From Salsipaludibacter sp963735045 (GTDB taxonomy: Bacteria; Actinomycetota; Nitriliruptoria; Nitriliruptorales; Nitriliruptoraceae): a DNA stretch of 64,000 nucleotides. Position 1 is the first letter of the stretch; the number at the start of each line of letters is the position of its first letter. This document shows positions 42,484 through 51,895 of the stretch, piece after piece. A model generated the notes under the pieces. The model saw only the letters and a list, made by a program, of their open reading frames with translations, ran no database searches and was not told the DNA's origin. The stretch is from NCBI GenBank assembly GCA_963735045.1, contig CAVTIZ010000001.1, forward strand, positions 558,001-622,000. The letters are read 5' to 3'. Both the position numbers and the translations under genes were made by a program.

Positions 42484-43686
42484 GTGAGTGGACCGACGAC
42501 GGATCCGGGACGGCGTCCGGTGGGTGACTACAGCTCCAACGTGCCCTCGGTGGGCCGTGCCCTCGACCTGATCGAGGCGGTCGCCGGTGCCGACGCGGGG
42601 TTGACCTCCGGCGCCCTGGAGTCACGGGTGGCGGGATCGCGCTCCGGCCTGTTCGCCCTCCTCAACACCCTGCGGAGCCGCGAGTGGCTGCACCAGGACC
42701 CGGACGGGGCCTACCACGTCGGGCCGGCCCTGCGTCGCGTCGTGCCGACCCCGGATCTCGATGACCGTGGGTTGCAACGGGCCCTCGCGGATGCCCTGCG
42801 CACGATCGACCCCGACGAGGCGGTGGCCCTGGTTCGTCCGGACGGGCCCGACCGGATCGTGGTGGCCACCCACGACGGCAGCCACGTCGTGCGTGCCGTC
42901 CACCAGGTCGGCCAGGCCCGCACCGGCGCCGCCGCGGACGCCGTCGCGCTCGGGTCCGTCGTCGCATCCGGTCACCTCGAGCCCACCGCGCCCGGTGTCG
43001 TGCGAACCGAGGACGCCGACCAGGTCGAACTCGCGGCGGCGATCTGTCGCGACGGCCGCCATCCCGTCGCGGCGATCGTCGCCGGCATCCCCCGGCAACG
43101 CGCCACGCCCGACCACGTGACGTCGGTCGCCCTGGCGGTTCGCGACCTCGCCACCGACGTGTCGCTGCGGCTCGGCGCGCCGGACTGGCGGCCCGAACAC
43201 GGTGGGGCCGCGGGCGGTGTCCCCGTGGGACCACGGCGGGTGCTCGACGACGACGAGGTGACCGCGCTGCTGACCGGCCGCCACCGCGCGCAGCTGGCCT
43301 GCCTGCGCGACGACGGCACGCCCCACGTCGTCCCGCTGTGGTTCGACTGGGACGGCCAGGACCTGTGGCTGACCGCCTCGCCGGGCGCCGCCTGGGCCGA
43401 CTACGTCGGAGCCGGTGCCCGGGTGTCGCTGACGATCGAGGAACCACGACCCGACCTTCGTCGGGTCTTCGTCACCGGCTGGGCCGCACCGGTCACCGAG
43501 GAGCGACTCGCCGACCTGGTCCCGGACGGCCTGGTCGGCCTGCGGCGCCGACTGCTGACCCACTACGTCGGTTCGGAGGCAGCCGACGAGCTGGGCACCA
43601 CACACCCGGAACCGGGCTGGACCGCGATCCGGGTCGTACCCGACCGCGTCCACGGGCGCGCGGGCCTGGTCGGGACGGCGGCATGA
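42484..43686 (+). CDS. IclR-type regulator fused to a PPOX flavin-binding domain
   Basis: A 400-residue protein from GTG 42484. Residues ~18-75 are an IclR winged helix (VPSVGRALDLIEAVAGADAG; GLFALLNTLRSREWLHQD). Residues ~95-240 resemble a degenerate IclR effector domain. Residues ~262-395 are a pyridoxamine-phosphate-oxidase-like split barrel (RAQLACLRDDGTPHVVPLWFDWDG; DYVGAGARVSLTIEEPRPD), a fold that usually binds FMN, F420 or haem. Its stop overlaps the start of an ABC ATPase gene (ATGA), so regulator and transporter are one operon. The flavin-type domain suggests cofactor or redox sensing (inference). Confidence 0.75.
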   Translation: MSGPTTDPGRRPVGDYSSNVPSVGRALDLIEAVAGADAGLTSGALESRVAGSRSGLFALLNTLRSREWLHQDPDGAYHVGPALRRVVPTPDLDDRGLQRALADALRTIDPDEAVALVRPDGPDRIVVATHDGSHVVRAVHQVGQARTGAAADAVALGSVVASGHLEPTAPGVVRTEDADQVELAAAICRDGRHPVAAIVAGIPRQRATPDHVTSVALAVRDLATDVSLRLGAPDWRPEHGGAAGGVPVGPRRVLDDDEVTALLTGRHRAQLACLRDDGTPHVVPLWFDWDGQDLWLTASPGAAWADYVGAGARVSLTIEEPRPDLRRVFVTGWAAPVTEERLADLVPDGLVGLRRRLLTHYVGSEAADELGTTHPEPGWTAIRVVPDRVHGRAGLVGTAA

Positions 43687-44483
43687 CCACGACCGACCAC
43701 GCCACGGCGCCGACGCTGCTGCTGGAGGACGTGACCCATCGCTTCGGGCCCCCCGACACCGGCGTGGTGGCGCTGGCACCGCTCGACCTGCGGGTCGCCG
43801 CCGGATCCTTCGTCGCCGTGGTCGGCCCGTCGGGCTGTGGCAAGTCGACACTGCTGCGACTGCTGGCCGGCCTCGACACCGCCACGGGAGGACGCATCGA
43901 CGTGGGCGGGGACACGCCCGACGCGGTCCGCCGCGCCGGCCACGTCGGCTGGATGGCCCAGCGACCCGCACTGCTGCCGTGGTCCAGCGTGCACGACAAC
44001 GTCGCCCTGGCCCGTCGGATCCGCCCCGTCCCGGACGACCGGCCCTCGGTCGCCGACCTGCTCGACCTGGTCGGGCTCGCAGAGGTGTCCGACGCCCGAC
44101 CCGGGCAGCTGTCGGGCGGCATGCAGCAACGAGCCGCCCTGGCCCGCACCCTGGCCCAGGACGCACCCCTGTGGCTGATGGACGAACCCTTCGCCGCCCT
44201 CGACGAACTCACGCGCGAAGCACTCGCCCGCGACCTCCTCGCGATCTGGCAGGACCTGCGGCCGACCGTGGTGTGGGTCACCCACGACCTCGCCGAGGCC
44301 GCCACCCTGGCGGACCGGGTGGTGGTCCTGGGACCGCGACCGGGCCGGGTGCTGGTCGACCTCCCGGTGCGGCTGCCCCATCCCCGGGATCGCACCTCGG
44401 CGGGTGTCCAGGCCGTCGTGCGCACGGCCCGGGAGCACCTCGGGTCGCCGGTGGCACCGGCTGCGGCCGGAGCACGGGCGTGA
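43683..44483 (+). CDS. ABC transporter ATP-binding protein (NitT/TauT type)
   Basis: A 266-residue ATPase starting at ATG 43683, overlapping the regulator stop. Walker A GPSGCGKST (48-56), signature LSGGM (143-147), Walker B LWLMDEP (163-169) and the H-loop in WVTHDLAEA are all intact. It is closest to the SsuB/TauB/ThiZ group that pairs with NMT1-type binding proteins. It powers uptake through the permease encoded directly downstream, whose GTG start overlaps this stop (GTGA). Confidence 0.92.
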   Translation: MTTTDHATAPTLLLEDVTHRFGPPDTGVVALAPLDLRVAAGSFVAVVGPSGCGKSTLLRLLAGLDTATGGRIDVGGDTPDAVRRAGHVGWMAQRPALLPWSSVHDNVALARRIRPVPDDRPSVADLLDLVGLAEVSDARPGQLSGGMQQRAALARTLAQDAPLWLMDEPFAALDELTREALARDLLAIWQDLRPTVVWVTHDLAEAATLADRVVVLGPRPGRVLVDLPVRLPHPRDRTSAGVQAVVRTAREHLGSPVAPAAAGARA

Positions 44484-45316
44484 GCCGCCAGGCGCTGGCG
44501 CCCGACCACCGGCCGACGGCGACCGTCGCCGGGAACCCTCCCGGCGTCGCTGCGACACCACCACCCACCGGGGTCGCCCGACGCCCGGTCACCCCGTGGG
44601 CCGGGGCACTGCTGCTGGTGGTCCTGGCCGTCGGGTGGGAGGCCGCCGTGCGCCTGACCGACACCCCCGCGTGGTTGGTCCCCACGCCGACGGCGGTGCT
44701 CGGCGCAACCGTCCGCGGGGCAGGGACCCTGGCGCCGGCCGCTGCGGTCACCCTGGCGGAGGCCGCGTCCGGGCTGGTGGTCGGCACGGCCACCGGCCTC
44801 GCCCTGGCCGTCCTCATCACCTTCTTCGCCCACCTCGAACAGGCCGTCCTGTCGGTGGCGCTGCTGGCCAAGTCCACACCCGTCATCGCGGTCGCGCCGA
44901 TCCTCACGATCTGGTGGGGGTTCGGTGCGGCGCCCAAGGTGGCCGTGACCGCGTTGCTGACCTTCTTCCCGATGCTCGTCAACGCCCTCGAGGGCTTCCG
45001 GTCGGTCGATCCGGCCGTCCAGGACTGGTTCCGCTCGGTCGACGCCGACCGCCGCACGGTGTTCCGCCACGCCCGCTGGCCGTCGTCGTGGCCGTACTTG
45101 TTCGCGGCCCTGAAGGTGTCGGCACCGCTGGCGATGATCGGCGCCGTGGTCGCCGAGTGGATGGGCGCCTCAGCCGGCCTCGGCCGGACGATGTGGCTGG
45201 CCTACACCAACCTGCGGATGCCCGACCTGTTCGCCGCGGTGCTGGTCCTGACGTTGCTGTCGGCGCTGGTGTACGCCCTGGTCGGACGACTCGAACGCCA
45301 CGTGCTGGTGCGCTGA
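44480..45316 (+). CDS. ABC transporter permease (NitT/TauT type)
   Basis: A 278-residue inner-membrane protein from GTG 44480, coupled to the ATPase gene. After a ~40-residue Pro/Ala-rich leader there are about six membrane helices, e.g. WAGALLLVVLAVGWEAAV and ALAVLITFF. The BPD-type EAA loop (VNALEGFRSVDPAVQDWFRSV, about residues 165-185) contacts the ATPase. The profile fits SsuC/TauC/ThiX permeases. It forms the channel for the substrate bound by the lipoprotein encoded next. Confidence 0.9.
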   Translation: MSRQALAPDHRPTATVAGNPPGVAATPPPTGVARRPVTPWAGALLLVVLAVGWEAAVRLTDTPAWLVPTPTAVLGATVRGAGTLAPAAAVTLAEAASGLVVGTATGLALAVLITFFAHLEQAVLSVALLAKSTPVIAVAPILTIWWGFGAAPKVAVTALLTFFPMLVNALEGFRSVDPAVQDWFRSVDADRRTVFRHARWPSSWPYLFAALKVSAPLAMIGAVVAEWMGASAGLGRTMWLAYTNLRMPDLFAAVLVLTLLSALVYALVGRLERHVLVR

Positions 45317-45384
45317 CACGCCACCCCCGACGTCGTGCCGCTCCCAGCGACCCGCCCCTCCCAACCTTCGACCGGAACCCGTCC

Positions 45385-46533
45385 ATGACCACGACCACCC
45401 TGCGCCGGACCGCCGCTGCCGTCCTGGCCACGGCCGTGCTGGCCGCCTGTGGGCCGTCGTCCACGACGCCCGCCCCCACCACTGCCCCGACCACTGCCCC
45501 GACCGCTCCCACGACCTCGCCCGCCGCGGCACCCGGGACGTCGCCGACACCGACGTCGGACGCCGCCGACGCCACCACCCCGCCCGCCGACGAGCTGGTG
45601 CCGATGACCTTCATGGCCGGGTTCCAGCCACAGGCCAACCTGCCGTTCGTGGGTGCCTACGTCGCCGACGCACGGGGCTACTTCGCCGACCGCGGGCTGG
45701 ACGTCGAGATCCAGCACTCGGCCGGCGGGGGTGAGCACCTGCAACTGCTGGCCTCCGGGCGTGTCCAGGTGACCACCCAGGACGCCGCCGTCCTGCTCGA
45801 ACGCCGTGCCGACCCCGGGCTCCCACTGGTCAGCCTGGCCCTGCTGGGGCAACGGGGCCAGCAGGCCTTCGTGGCCCTGGCGGACTCCGGCATCGACGCG
45901 CCCGCGGACTGGGCCGGCCACACCGTGGGCTACAAGGGCACGCCGCCGCCCGACCTGTTCGCCATCCTCGACGCGGTCGGGCTGGACGAGTCCGACGTCG
46001 ACCTGGTCAACGTCGGGTTCGACCCCCGCGTGCTCGTGCAGGGGCAGGTCGACGTCTACCCGGTCTACAAGTCCAACGAGCCCGACACCCTGGCATCGAT
46101 GGGGGTGCAACTGCACCAGTGGGAGGCCGCCGACTACGACATCCCGATGCTCGGGCTGGCCTACGTGGCGACCGAGGACGAGATCGCGACCCGACCCGAC
46201 CTGCTGGACGCGTTCGTCGACGCCGCGATGGAGGGCGTGGCGTGGGCGGCCGACCACCCGGACGAGGCCGTGGACATCGTGCTGGCGTGGACCGGCGACG
46301 AGGCCGACCGCGACCACCAGCGCTTCCTGCTGGACACCGAGCTCGCCGACGCGACGTCGGCGGTGACCGACGAGCACGGGCTGGGGTGGCAGACCGAACA
46401 GCAGTGGGTCCAGCTCCGCGACCTGCTCGTCGACCACGACGCCCTCGCCGGACCCGTCGAGGTGGACGACGCGTTCACCACCACGTTCCTGCATGACGAC
46501 GACGGCGCCGCCGTTCCGGGTGCCGACGGGTGA
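45385..46533 (+). CDS. NMT1/THI5-like substrate-binding lipoprotein
   Basis: A 382-residue protein from ATG 45385. The signal peptide ends in the lipobox VLAAC (Cys22), followed by a Thr/Pro-rich linker to about residue 70. The binding domain starts FMAGFQPQANLPFVGAYVADARGYFADRGL, typical of NMT1/THI5-like proteins, and contains HTVGYKGTPPPDLFAIL and GFDPRVLVQGQVDVYPVYKSNEP. Relatives carry thiamine pyrimidine precursors, riboflavin, or sulfonates. The thiamine operon starts 3.2 kb downstream, but no TPP riboswitch precedes this operon, so the ligand remains open. Confidence 0.85.
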   Translation: MTTTTLRRTAAAVLATAVLAACGPSSTTPAPTTAPTTAPTAPTTSPAAAPGTSPTPTSDAADATTPPADELVPMTFMAGFQPQANLPFVGAYVADARGYFADRGLDVEIQHSAGGGEHLQLLASGRVQVTTQDAAVLLERRADPGLPLVSLALLGQRGQQAFVALADSGIDAPADWAGHTVGYKGTPPPDLFAILDAVGLDESDVDLVNVGFDPRVLVQGQVDVYPVYKSNEPDTLASMGVQLHQWEAADYDIPMLGLAYVATEDEIATRPDLLDAFVDAAMEGVAWAADHPDEAVDIVLAWTGDEADRDHQRFLLDTELADATSAVTDEHGLGWQTEQQWVQLRDLLVDHDALAGPVEVDDAFTTTFLHDDDGAAVPGADG

Positions 46534-46622
46534 CCGCCCCGCATGGACCCGCTGCACGGACCACGAGGCAGTAGGGTCGATCGCCGGGTCGAGCACACCG
46601 ACGACCGTGACGAGGATCCCCC

Positions 46623-48071
<1,449 letters not shown>

Positions 48072-48149
48072 CGCCACGGTCCGGCACCCGACGCCATCCG
48101 ATCGCTGGTCGCCAGGCACTGGCGTGCGCCGGTCCGAGACATGCAACGA

Positions 48150-48176
48150 CCCCCCGCCCGGGGGGAGGGCGGGGGG
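48150..48176 (+). terminator. GC hairpin downstream of malic enzyme
   Basis: A 10-base stem (CCCCCCGCCC and GGGCGGGGGG) with a short G-rich loop lies 78 bases after the malic enzyme stop. It may end that transcript. The G-runs here could also fold as a quadruplex. The bases from here to 48358 hold no gene I can support. Confidence 0.45.
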
Positions 48177-48358
48177 GCGCAACGGCCACGGGGCAGGACG
48201 GGGGGAGGTCCATCCCGTGGCAGGGCCGCCGTGCCCGGGGGGGCAGGCAGCCGGTCTGGCGGCCGATGGGGGGCGACGGGCACGAAGATGCCCCGGGAAC
48301 GGCCATCGATCGGCCGCCCCGCGGGCGAATCCGTGCGCCGGTCGGCCCGGAGCCCGGG

Positions 48359-48493
48359 TCAGCCGATGTCGAGGATGCGGCCGTGGCGCGCGACCTGGGC
48401 AGCGGCCTGCGGCTCCGCCGAGGCGGCGGTGGCCGCGGCGCTGGTGATCAGCAGTGCAGCGGCGGTGGCGAGTGCAACCAGGGTCTTCTTCAT
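48359..48493 (-). CDS. Small secreted peptide (44 residues)
   Basis: From ATG 48493: a clear Sec signal peptide (MKKTLVALATAAALLI, then TSAAATAASA) followed by only ~18 residues, EPQAAAQVARHGRILDIG. No cysteine, lipobox or membrane anchor follows, so a short linear peptide would be released outside. The gene is divergent from a TrmB/LuxR-type regulator with a 254-base shared control region carrying an inverted repeat. No transporter or modifying enzyme is adjacent. Too short for homology by eye. Real coding is supported by the signal-peptide pattern and position; its ribosome site is weak. Confidence 0.6.
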   Translation of the reverse strand: MKKTLVALATAAALLITSAAATAASAEPQAAAQVARHGRILDIG

Positions 48494-48680
48494 GTGGGCA
48501 ACCTGTCCGTGGAGTCTGTACGAGGAAGGAGAGGAGCGGTCGTCCAGTGTCAACCCGCCCGGGCCGGAGTGGAACACAGATGCCGAAGCACTGTCGGGGG
48601 AAAAGTCACCCTGACCTGGTGCGGACCGTATGGATGGCCCATGGGGAACTCCAGACACAGTCGTGACCGCATCCGGCATG

Positions 48681-48697
48681 GCATGTACCGGTCATGC
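48681..48697. promoter_or_regulatory. Inverted repeat between the peptide and regulator genes
   Basis: GCATG and CATGC flank seven bases (TACCGGT) about 50 bases before the regulator start and 190 before the peptide start. It is a good candidate operator for the adjacent LuxR-type HTH, which usually binds such dyads as a dimer. Not tested. Confidence 0.45.
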
Positions 48698-48747
48698 AGG
48701 ACAACACGAAATGGATTGAAACCACCCAGCACCTCCGAGAGCGCGCG

Positions 48748-49701
48748 ATGAGCCATCCCCTGGAAGCCATCGGCGGTGCCCCCGGCAGCGGGGACGTCTA
48801 CGCCGCGTTGGTGGGACGCGGTCCCTCCCACACACCCGAACTGGCCCAGGACCTGCGGATGGAAACGGGTGAGGTCACGGCGGCCCTGGCCACCCTGCGT
48901 GGCCTCGGGCTGGTCAGCGAGCTCGACGACGGTCGCGTGCTGGCGGTCACGCCACGCACGGCGCTGGAGGCGGTGGCCCGCGACCATGCCCACAAGGCGG
49001 CACAGGCCAGGGCGGCCGCCGACGACCTCGCCGGGTTGTGGACGTTGCACCAGGGGCGGGCGGACTACCTCGAGATCGTGCCGTCGCTGGCCGCCGCACG
49101 CGACATCCAGGCCCGGGTCCTGGCCGAGTCGGAGAGCCACATCCGGGCGTTGTCGATCGGCTCCAACGACCGCCCACGCATGGCCGAGGGGCTGGCGGAC
49201 ACGTTGGACCGGGGAATCTTCGTCCGCGCCATCTACGGCGCGGAGGTGCTGCGCAACCCGGCCGCCCTGGACGTCGTGCAGCAGTGCATCGCGCACGGGG
49301 AGCACTCTCGGGTGTTCCCCGGCGTCCCGATGAACCTGCTCATCAGCGACGACCGCTTCGCCCTGATCGTCGTCCGCGTCCCGACCGAGCGCGGGGCCGA
49401 CGGGATCGTGGTCCACACCTCGGACCTGCTCGACACCTTCGTCGGGGTGTTCGAGGCCTTCTGGCGGCTGGCGGTGCCGGTGTCGTCGTCGACCACGCCG
49501 TCGCAGGTCGACAAGGAGTCGACCGAGACGCAGCGCCTGCTGACCAACCTGGCCGCCGGGCTGACCGACAAGGCGATCGCCCGCGACCTGGACGTCTCCG
49601 AGCGGACCGTGCGACGCCGCATCAGCCAGCTCCAGGAGTTGCTCGGCGCCCAGACGCGGTTCCAGCTGGGCGTGCAGGCGTCTCGCCACGGCTGGCTGTG
49701 A
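48748..49701 (+). CDS. TrmB/LuxR-type transcriptional regulator
   Basis: ATG 48748 is chosen because GAGAG precedes it at good distance; an ATG at 48694 lacks a site. The 317-residue protein has an N-terminal TrmB-like winged helix (SGDVYAALVGRGPSHTPELAQDLRM). A middle sensor region resembles the PLD-like TrmB effector part (DNRPRMAEGLADTLDRGIFVRAIYG-like). The C-terminal LuxR/GerE HTH is visible (LAAGLTDKAIARDLDVSERTVRRRISQL, split here as positions ~266-293). This type is common in actinobacteria. It is divergent from a gene for a tiny secreted peptide, which might be its target or signal (inference). Confidence 0.8.
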   Translation: MSHPLEAIGGAPGSGDVYAALVGRGPSHTPELAQDLRMETGEVTAALATLRGLGLVSELDDGRVLAVTPRTALEAVARDHAHKAAQARAAADDLAGLWTLHQGRADYLEIVPSLAAARDIQARVLAESESHIRALSIGSNDRPRMAEGLADTLDRGIFVRAIYGAEVLRNPAALDVVQQCIAHGEHSRVFPGVPMNLLISDDRFALIVVRVPTERGADGIVVHTSDLLDTFVGVFEAFWRLAVPVSSSTTPSQVDKESTETQRLLTNLAAGLTDKAIARDLDVSERTVRRRISQLQELLGAQTRFQLGVQASRHGWL

Positions 49702-49751
49702 CGGGGCCGGACGGCGACCACGGCGACGAGCAGGCGGTTACGCTGTCCCGG

Positions 49752-49769
49752 CGTGCCGACGTCGGCACG
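49752..49769. terminator. 18-bp palindromic hairpin before the TPP riboswitch
   Basis: CGTGCCGACGTCGGCACG is a perfect palindrome 50 bases after the LuxR-type gene and just before the riboswitch. It could end the upstream transcript or be part of a promoter. Confidence 0.45.
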
Positions 49770-49771
49770 TA

Positions 49772-49888
49772 CACCCCCGGGGAGCTCGCGCGAGTGGGCT
49801 GAGAGGGTGGCAGGACGACCGCGCGGACAGCCGGTCGTGGCGCCACCGACCCGTGGAACCTGAGCTGGGCAATGCCAGCGGAGGAAGG
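49772..49888 (+). ncRNA. TPP riboswitch (THI element)
   Basis: The conserved THI-box segments are present in order: GGGGAGCT, GGGCTGAGAGGGTGG, a variable stem, then CCACCGACCCGTGGAACC and TGAGCTGGGCAATGCCAGC with GGAGGAAGGGG at the end. CTGAGA and GGAACCTGA are the pyrimidine- and diphosphate-binding cores of TPP riboswitches. The ribosome site of the downstream kinase gene abuts the closing stem, so thiamine pyrophosphate most likely blocks translation initiation. It controls the four-gene thiamine operon that follows. Confidence 0.95.
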
Positions 49889-49895
49889 GGACCAC

Positions 49896-50576
49896 ATGTC
49901 GTCGACCACGGTGATCGTCGTGGGCTCCGACGTCACCACGGTGCTCGCCCTCGCCCGCTTCGCGGCCAACGTCCCCACCGACGACCCACGCGTGGTCGCC
50001 GCCGACCAGGGGTGGGCCCTGGCCCGACGCCTGGACCTCGACGTCGACGTCCTGGTCGGCGACCTCGACTCGATCGACCAGGTCGACCTCGCACGGGCCG
50101 AGGCCCTGGGCGTGGACGTCCGCCGTCATCGTCCCGACAAGGACGCGACCGACCTCGCGCTCGCCGTCGACCTGGCGTTGGCCGACGGCGCTCGTCGGCT
50201 GGTGGTGCTGGACGGCGGCGGGGACCGCTTCGACCACCAACTGGCCAACATGTTCGTCGCCGCACACGCGGGACGTCGCGCCGAGGTGACCATCGTCACC
50301 GTCGACAGCGTGCTCACGGTGGTGTCGACGGGTCGCGCCCTGCACGGTGAGCCCGGTGACCTGGTCAGCCTGCTGCCCCTGTTCGGCCGCGTGGAGGGCA
50401 TCTCCACGACCGGCCTGCTCTACCCACTGTCCGGCGAGGCCCTGGTCCCGGGTTCCAGTCGCGGGGTGTCCAACGAACTCGTCGCCCCGTCCGCCCGGGT
50501 GACGGTGGATGCCGGCACGCTGCTGGCCGTCCAGCCCGGCCACCGACCGACGACCGCGACCGAGGGACGCCGATGA
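49896..50576 (+). CDS. thiN: Thiamine pyrophosphokinase
   Basis: ATG 49896 is chosen, preceded by AGGAAGGGG; an ATG at 49872 lies inside the riboswitch core. The 226-residue enzyme shows VVAADQGWALARRLDLDVDVLVGDLDS-type nucleotide and thiamine contacts (GDLDSID near residues 56-62), the PDKDATDLALAVDLA motif (~85-99) and GGGDRFDHQLANMF (~109-122), all characteristic of thiamine pyrophosphokinase. It transfers pyrophosphate from ATP to thiamine, giving the cofactor TPP that feeds back on the riboswitch. Its stop overlaps the start of thiB (ATGA). Confidence 0.92.
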   Translation: MSSTTVIVVGSDVTTVLALARFAANVPTDDPRVVAADQGWALARRLDLDVDVLVGDLDSIDQVDLARAEALGVDVRRHRPDKDATDLALAVDLALADGARRLVVLDGGGDRFDHQLANMFVAAHAGRRAEVTIVTVDSVLTVVSTGRALHGEPGDLVSLLPLFGRVEGISTTGLLYPLSGEALVPGSSRGVSNELVAPSARVTVDAGTLLAVQPGHRPTTATEGRR

Positions 50577-51895
50577 GCCCCCACACCCCAGACCACGGCC
50601 AAGACGAGACCAGCCCGGACACGACCACCACGGATCGTCCGACCGGTGGGCCCCGCCGACGCCGGGCCACGCGACGGCTGGCGACGACCACGCTGCTGAC
50701 CGCCGTGCTGGTCGTGGCCGCCTGTGGCGGCGACGAGCCGGGCGACGACGCCACGACCACCTCGGCAGGCACCGACGTGGTGGCGACCCCGAGCCCGACG
50801 GCGACCCCCACCGCCGACCCCGGCGCGGGGGCCGACACGACCCCGTCCACCGCCTCGGACGCACCCCCGTCGGCGGCATCCGACCGCACCGAGGAACCGA
50901 CTGCCGCGGCCACCACGCCGGCCGATCCCCTGGTCCAGTTGGTGACCCACGACTCGTTCGCGGTGTCGCCGGCGGTGCTGGCCGACTTCACACGACAGAC
51001 CGGCTACGAGGTCCAGGTGCTGCAGTCCGGCGACGCCGGCGCCACGGTCAACGCCGCCGTCCTGACCGCGGGCAACCCCCAGGGCGACGTCCTGTTCGGC
51101 GTCGACAACACGCTGCTGTCGCGCGCACTCGAGGCGGGCGTCTTCGTGGCCCACGAGCCGGCCGACTCCGGGGCGCTGGACCCCGCGCTGGTGCTGGACG
51201 ACCAGTGGCGGGTGACCCCGATCGACCGGGGGGACGTGTGCCTCAACTACGACGTGGCGGCCTACGACGACGCCGACCGGGACCCCCCCACGACCCTCGA
51301 GGACCTGGTCGACCCGGCCTACGCCGGCGAGTTGGTGGTCGAGAACCCCGCCACCTCCTCGCCCGGACTGGCGTTCCTGCTGGCCACGGTCGCCACGTTC
51401 GGCGACGACGGCTGGGAGGCGTACTGGGAGGACCTGGTCGCCAACGACGTGACCGTCAGCGCCGGCTGGGAGGACGCCTACTACGGCGTGTTCTCCGGCT
51501 CGGCCGGGTCGACGGGTGACCGCCCGCTGGTGGTCTCCTACGCGTCCAGCCCCCCGGCCGAGGTGATCTTCGCCGAGGAGGCGCCCGACCGGGCGCCCAC
51601 CGGTGTGGTGACCTCCTCGTGCTTCCAACAGGTCGAGTTCGCCGGCGTCCTGGCCGGCACCGACAACGAGGACGGCGCAAAGGCGCTGGTGGACTTCATG
51701 GTCGGTGAGTCCTTCCAGGCCGACATCCCACTCCAGATGTTCGTGTTCCCGGCCCGCGAGGACGTCGACCTGCCCCCGGAGTTCGTGGAGTACGCGGCGA
51801 TCCCCGACGACCCGATCACCCTCGACCCCGCCACCATCGACGAGCAGCGCGAGGACCTGGTCGCGCGGTGGACCGAGATCGTGCTGGGGGGCTGA
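50573..51895 (+). CDS. thiB: Thiamine-binding lipoprotein ThiB
   Basis: A 440-residue protein from ATG 50573. A cytoplasmic leader of ~35 residues precedes the signal helix and the lipobox VVAAC (Cys51). A Thr/Ala/Pro-rich linker runs to about residue 115. The binding domain (LVTHDSFAVSPAVLADFTRQTGYEV; QGDVLFGVDNTLLSRALEAGVF; VVSYASSPPAEVIFAEE) matches ThiB of the thiamine ABC importer, including the conserved Tyr/Trp-rich pocket segment AGWEDAYYGVF. It captures thiamine outside the cell. Its stop overlaps thiP (TGATG). Confidence 0.93.
   Translation: MSPHTPDHGQDETSPDTTTTDRPTGGPRRRRATRRLATTTLLTAVLVVAACGGDEPGDDATTTSAGTDVVATPSPTATPTADPGAGADTTPSTASDAPPSAASDRTEEPTAAATTPADPLVQLVTHDSFAVSPAVLADFTRQTGYEVQVLQSGDAGATVNAAVLTAGNPQGDVLFGVDNTLLSRALEAGVFVAHEPADSGALDPALVLDDQWRVTPIDRGDVCLNYDVAAYDDADRDPPTTLEDLVDPAYAGELVVENPATSSPGLAFLLATVATFGDDGWEAYWEDLVANDVTVSAGWEDAYYGVFSGSAGSTGDRPLVVSYASSPPAEVIFAEEAPDRAPTGVVTSSCFQQVEFAGVLAGTDNEDGAKALVDFMVGESFQADIPLQMFVFPAREDVDLPPEFVEYAAIPDDPITLDPATIDEQREDLVARWTEIVLGG

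Noticed and set aside
43683..46533. Firm naming of this transporter as ThiXYZ
   Set aside because: No TPP riboswitch precedes it, and the NMT1-type fold also serves riboflavin and sulfonates; only the type is supported.
49872..49895. ATG 49872 as start of thiamine pyrophosphokinase
   Set aside because: It belongs to the conserved CAATGCC core of the TPP riboswitch; the ATG at 49896 has the ribosome site.
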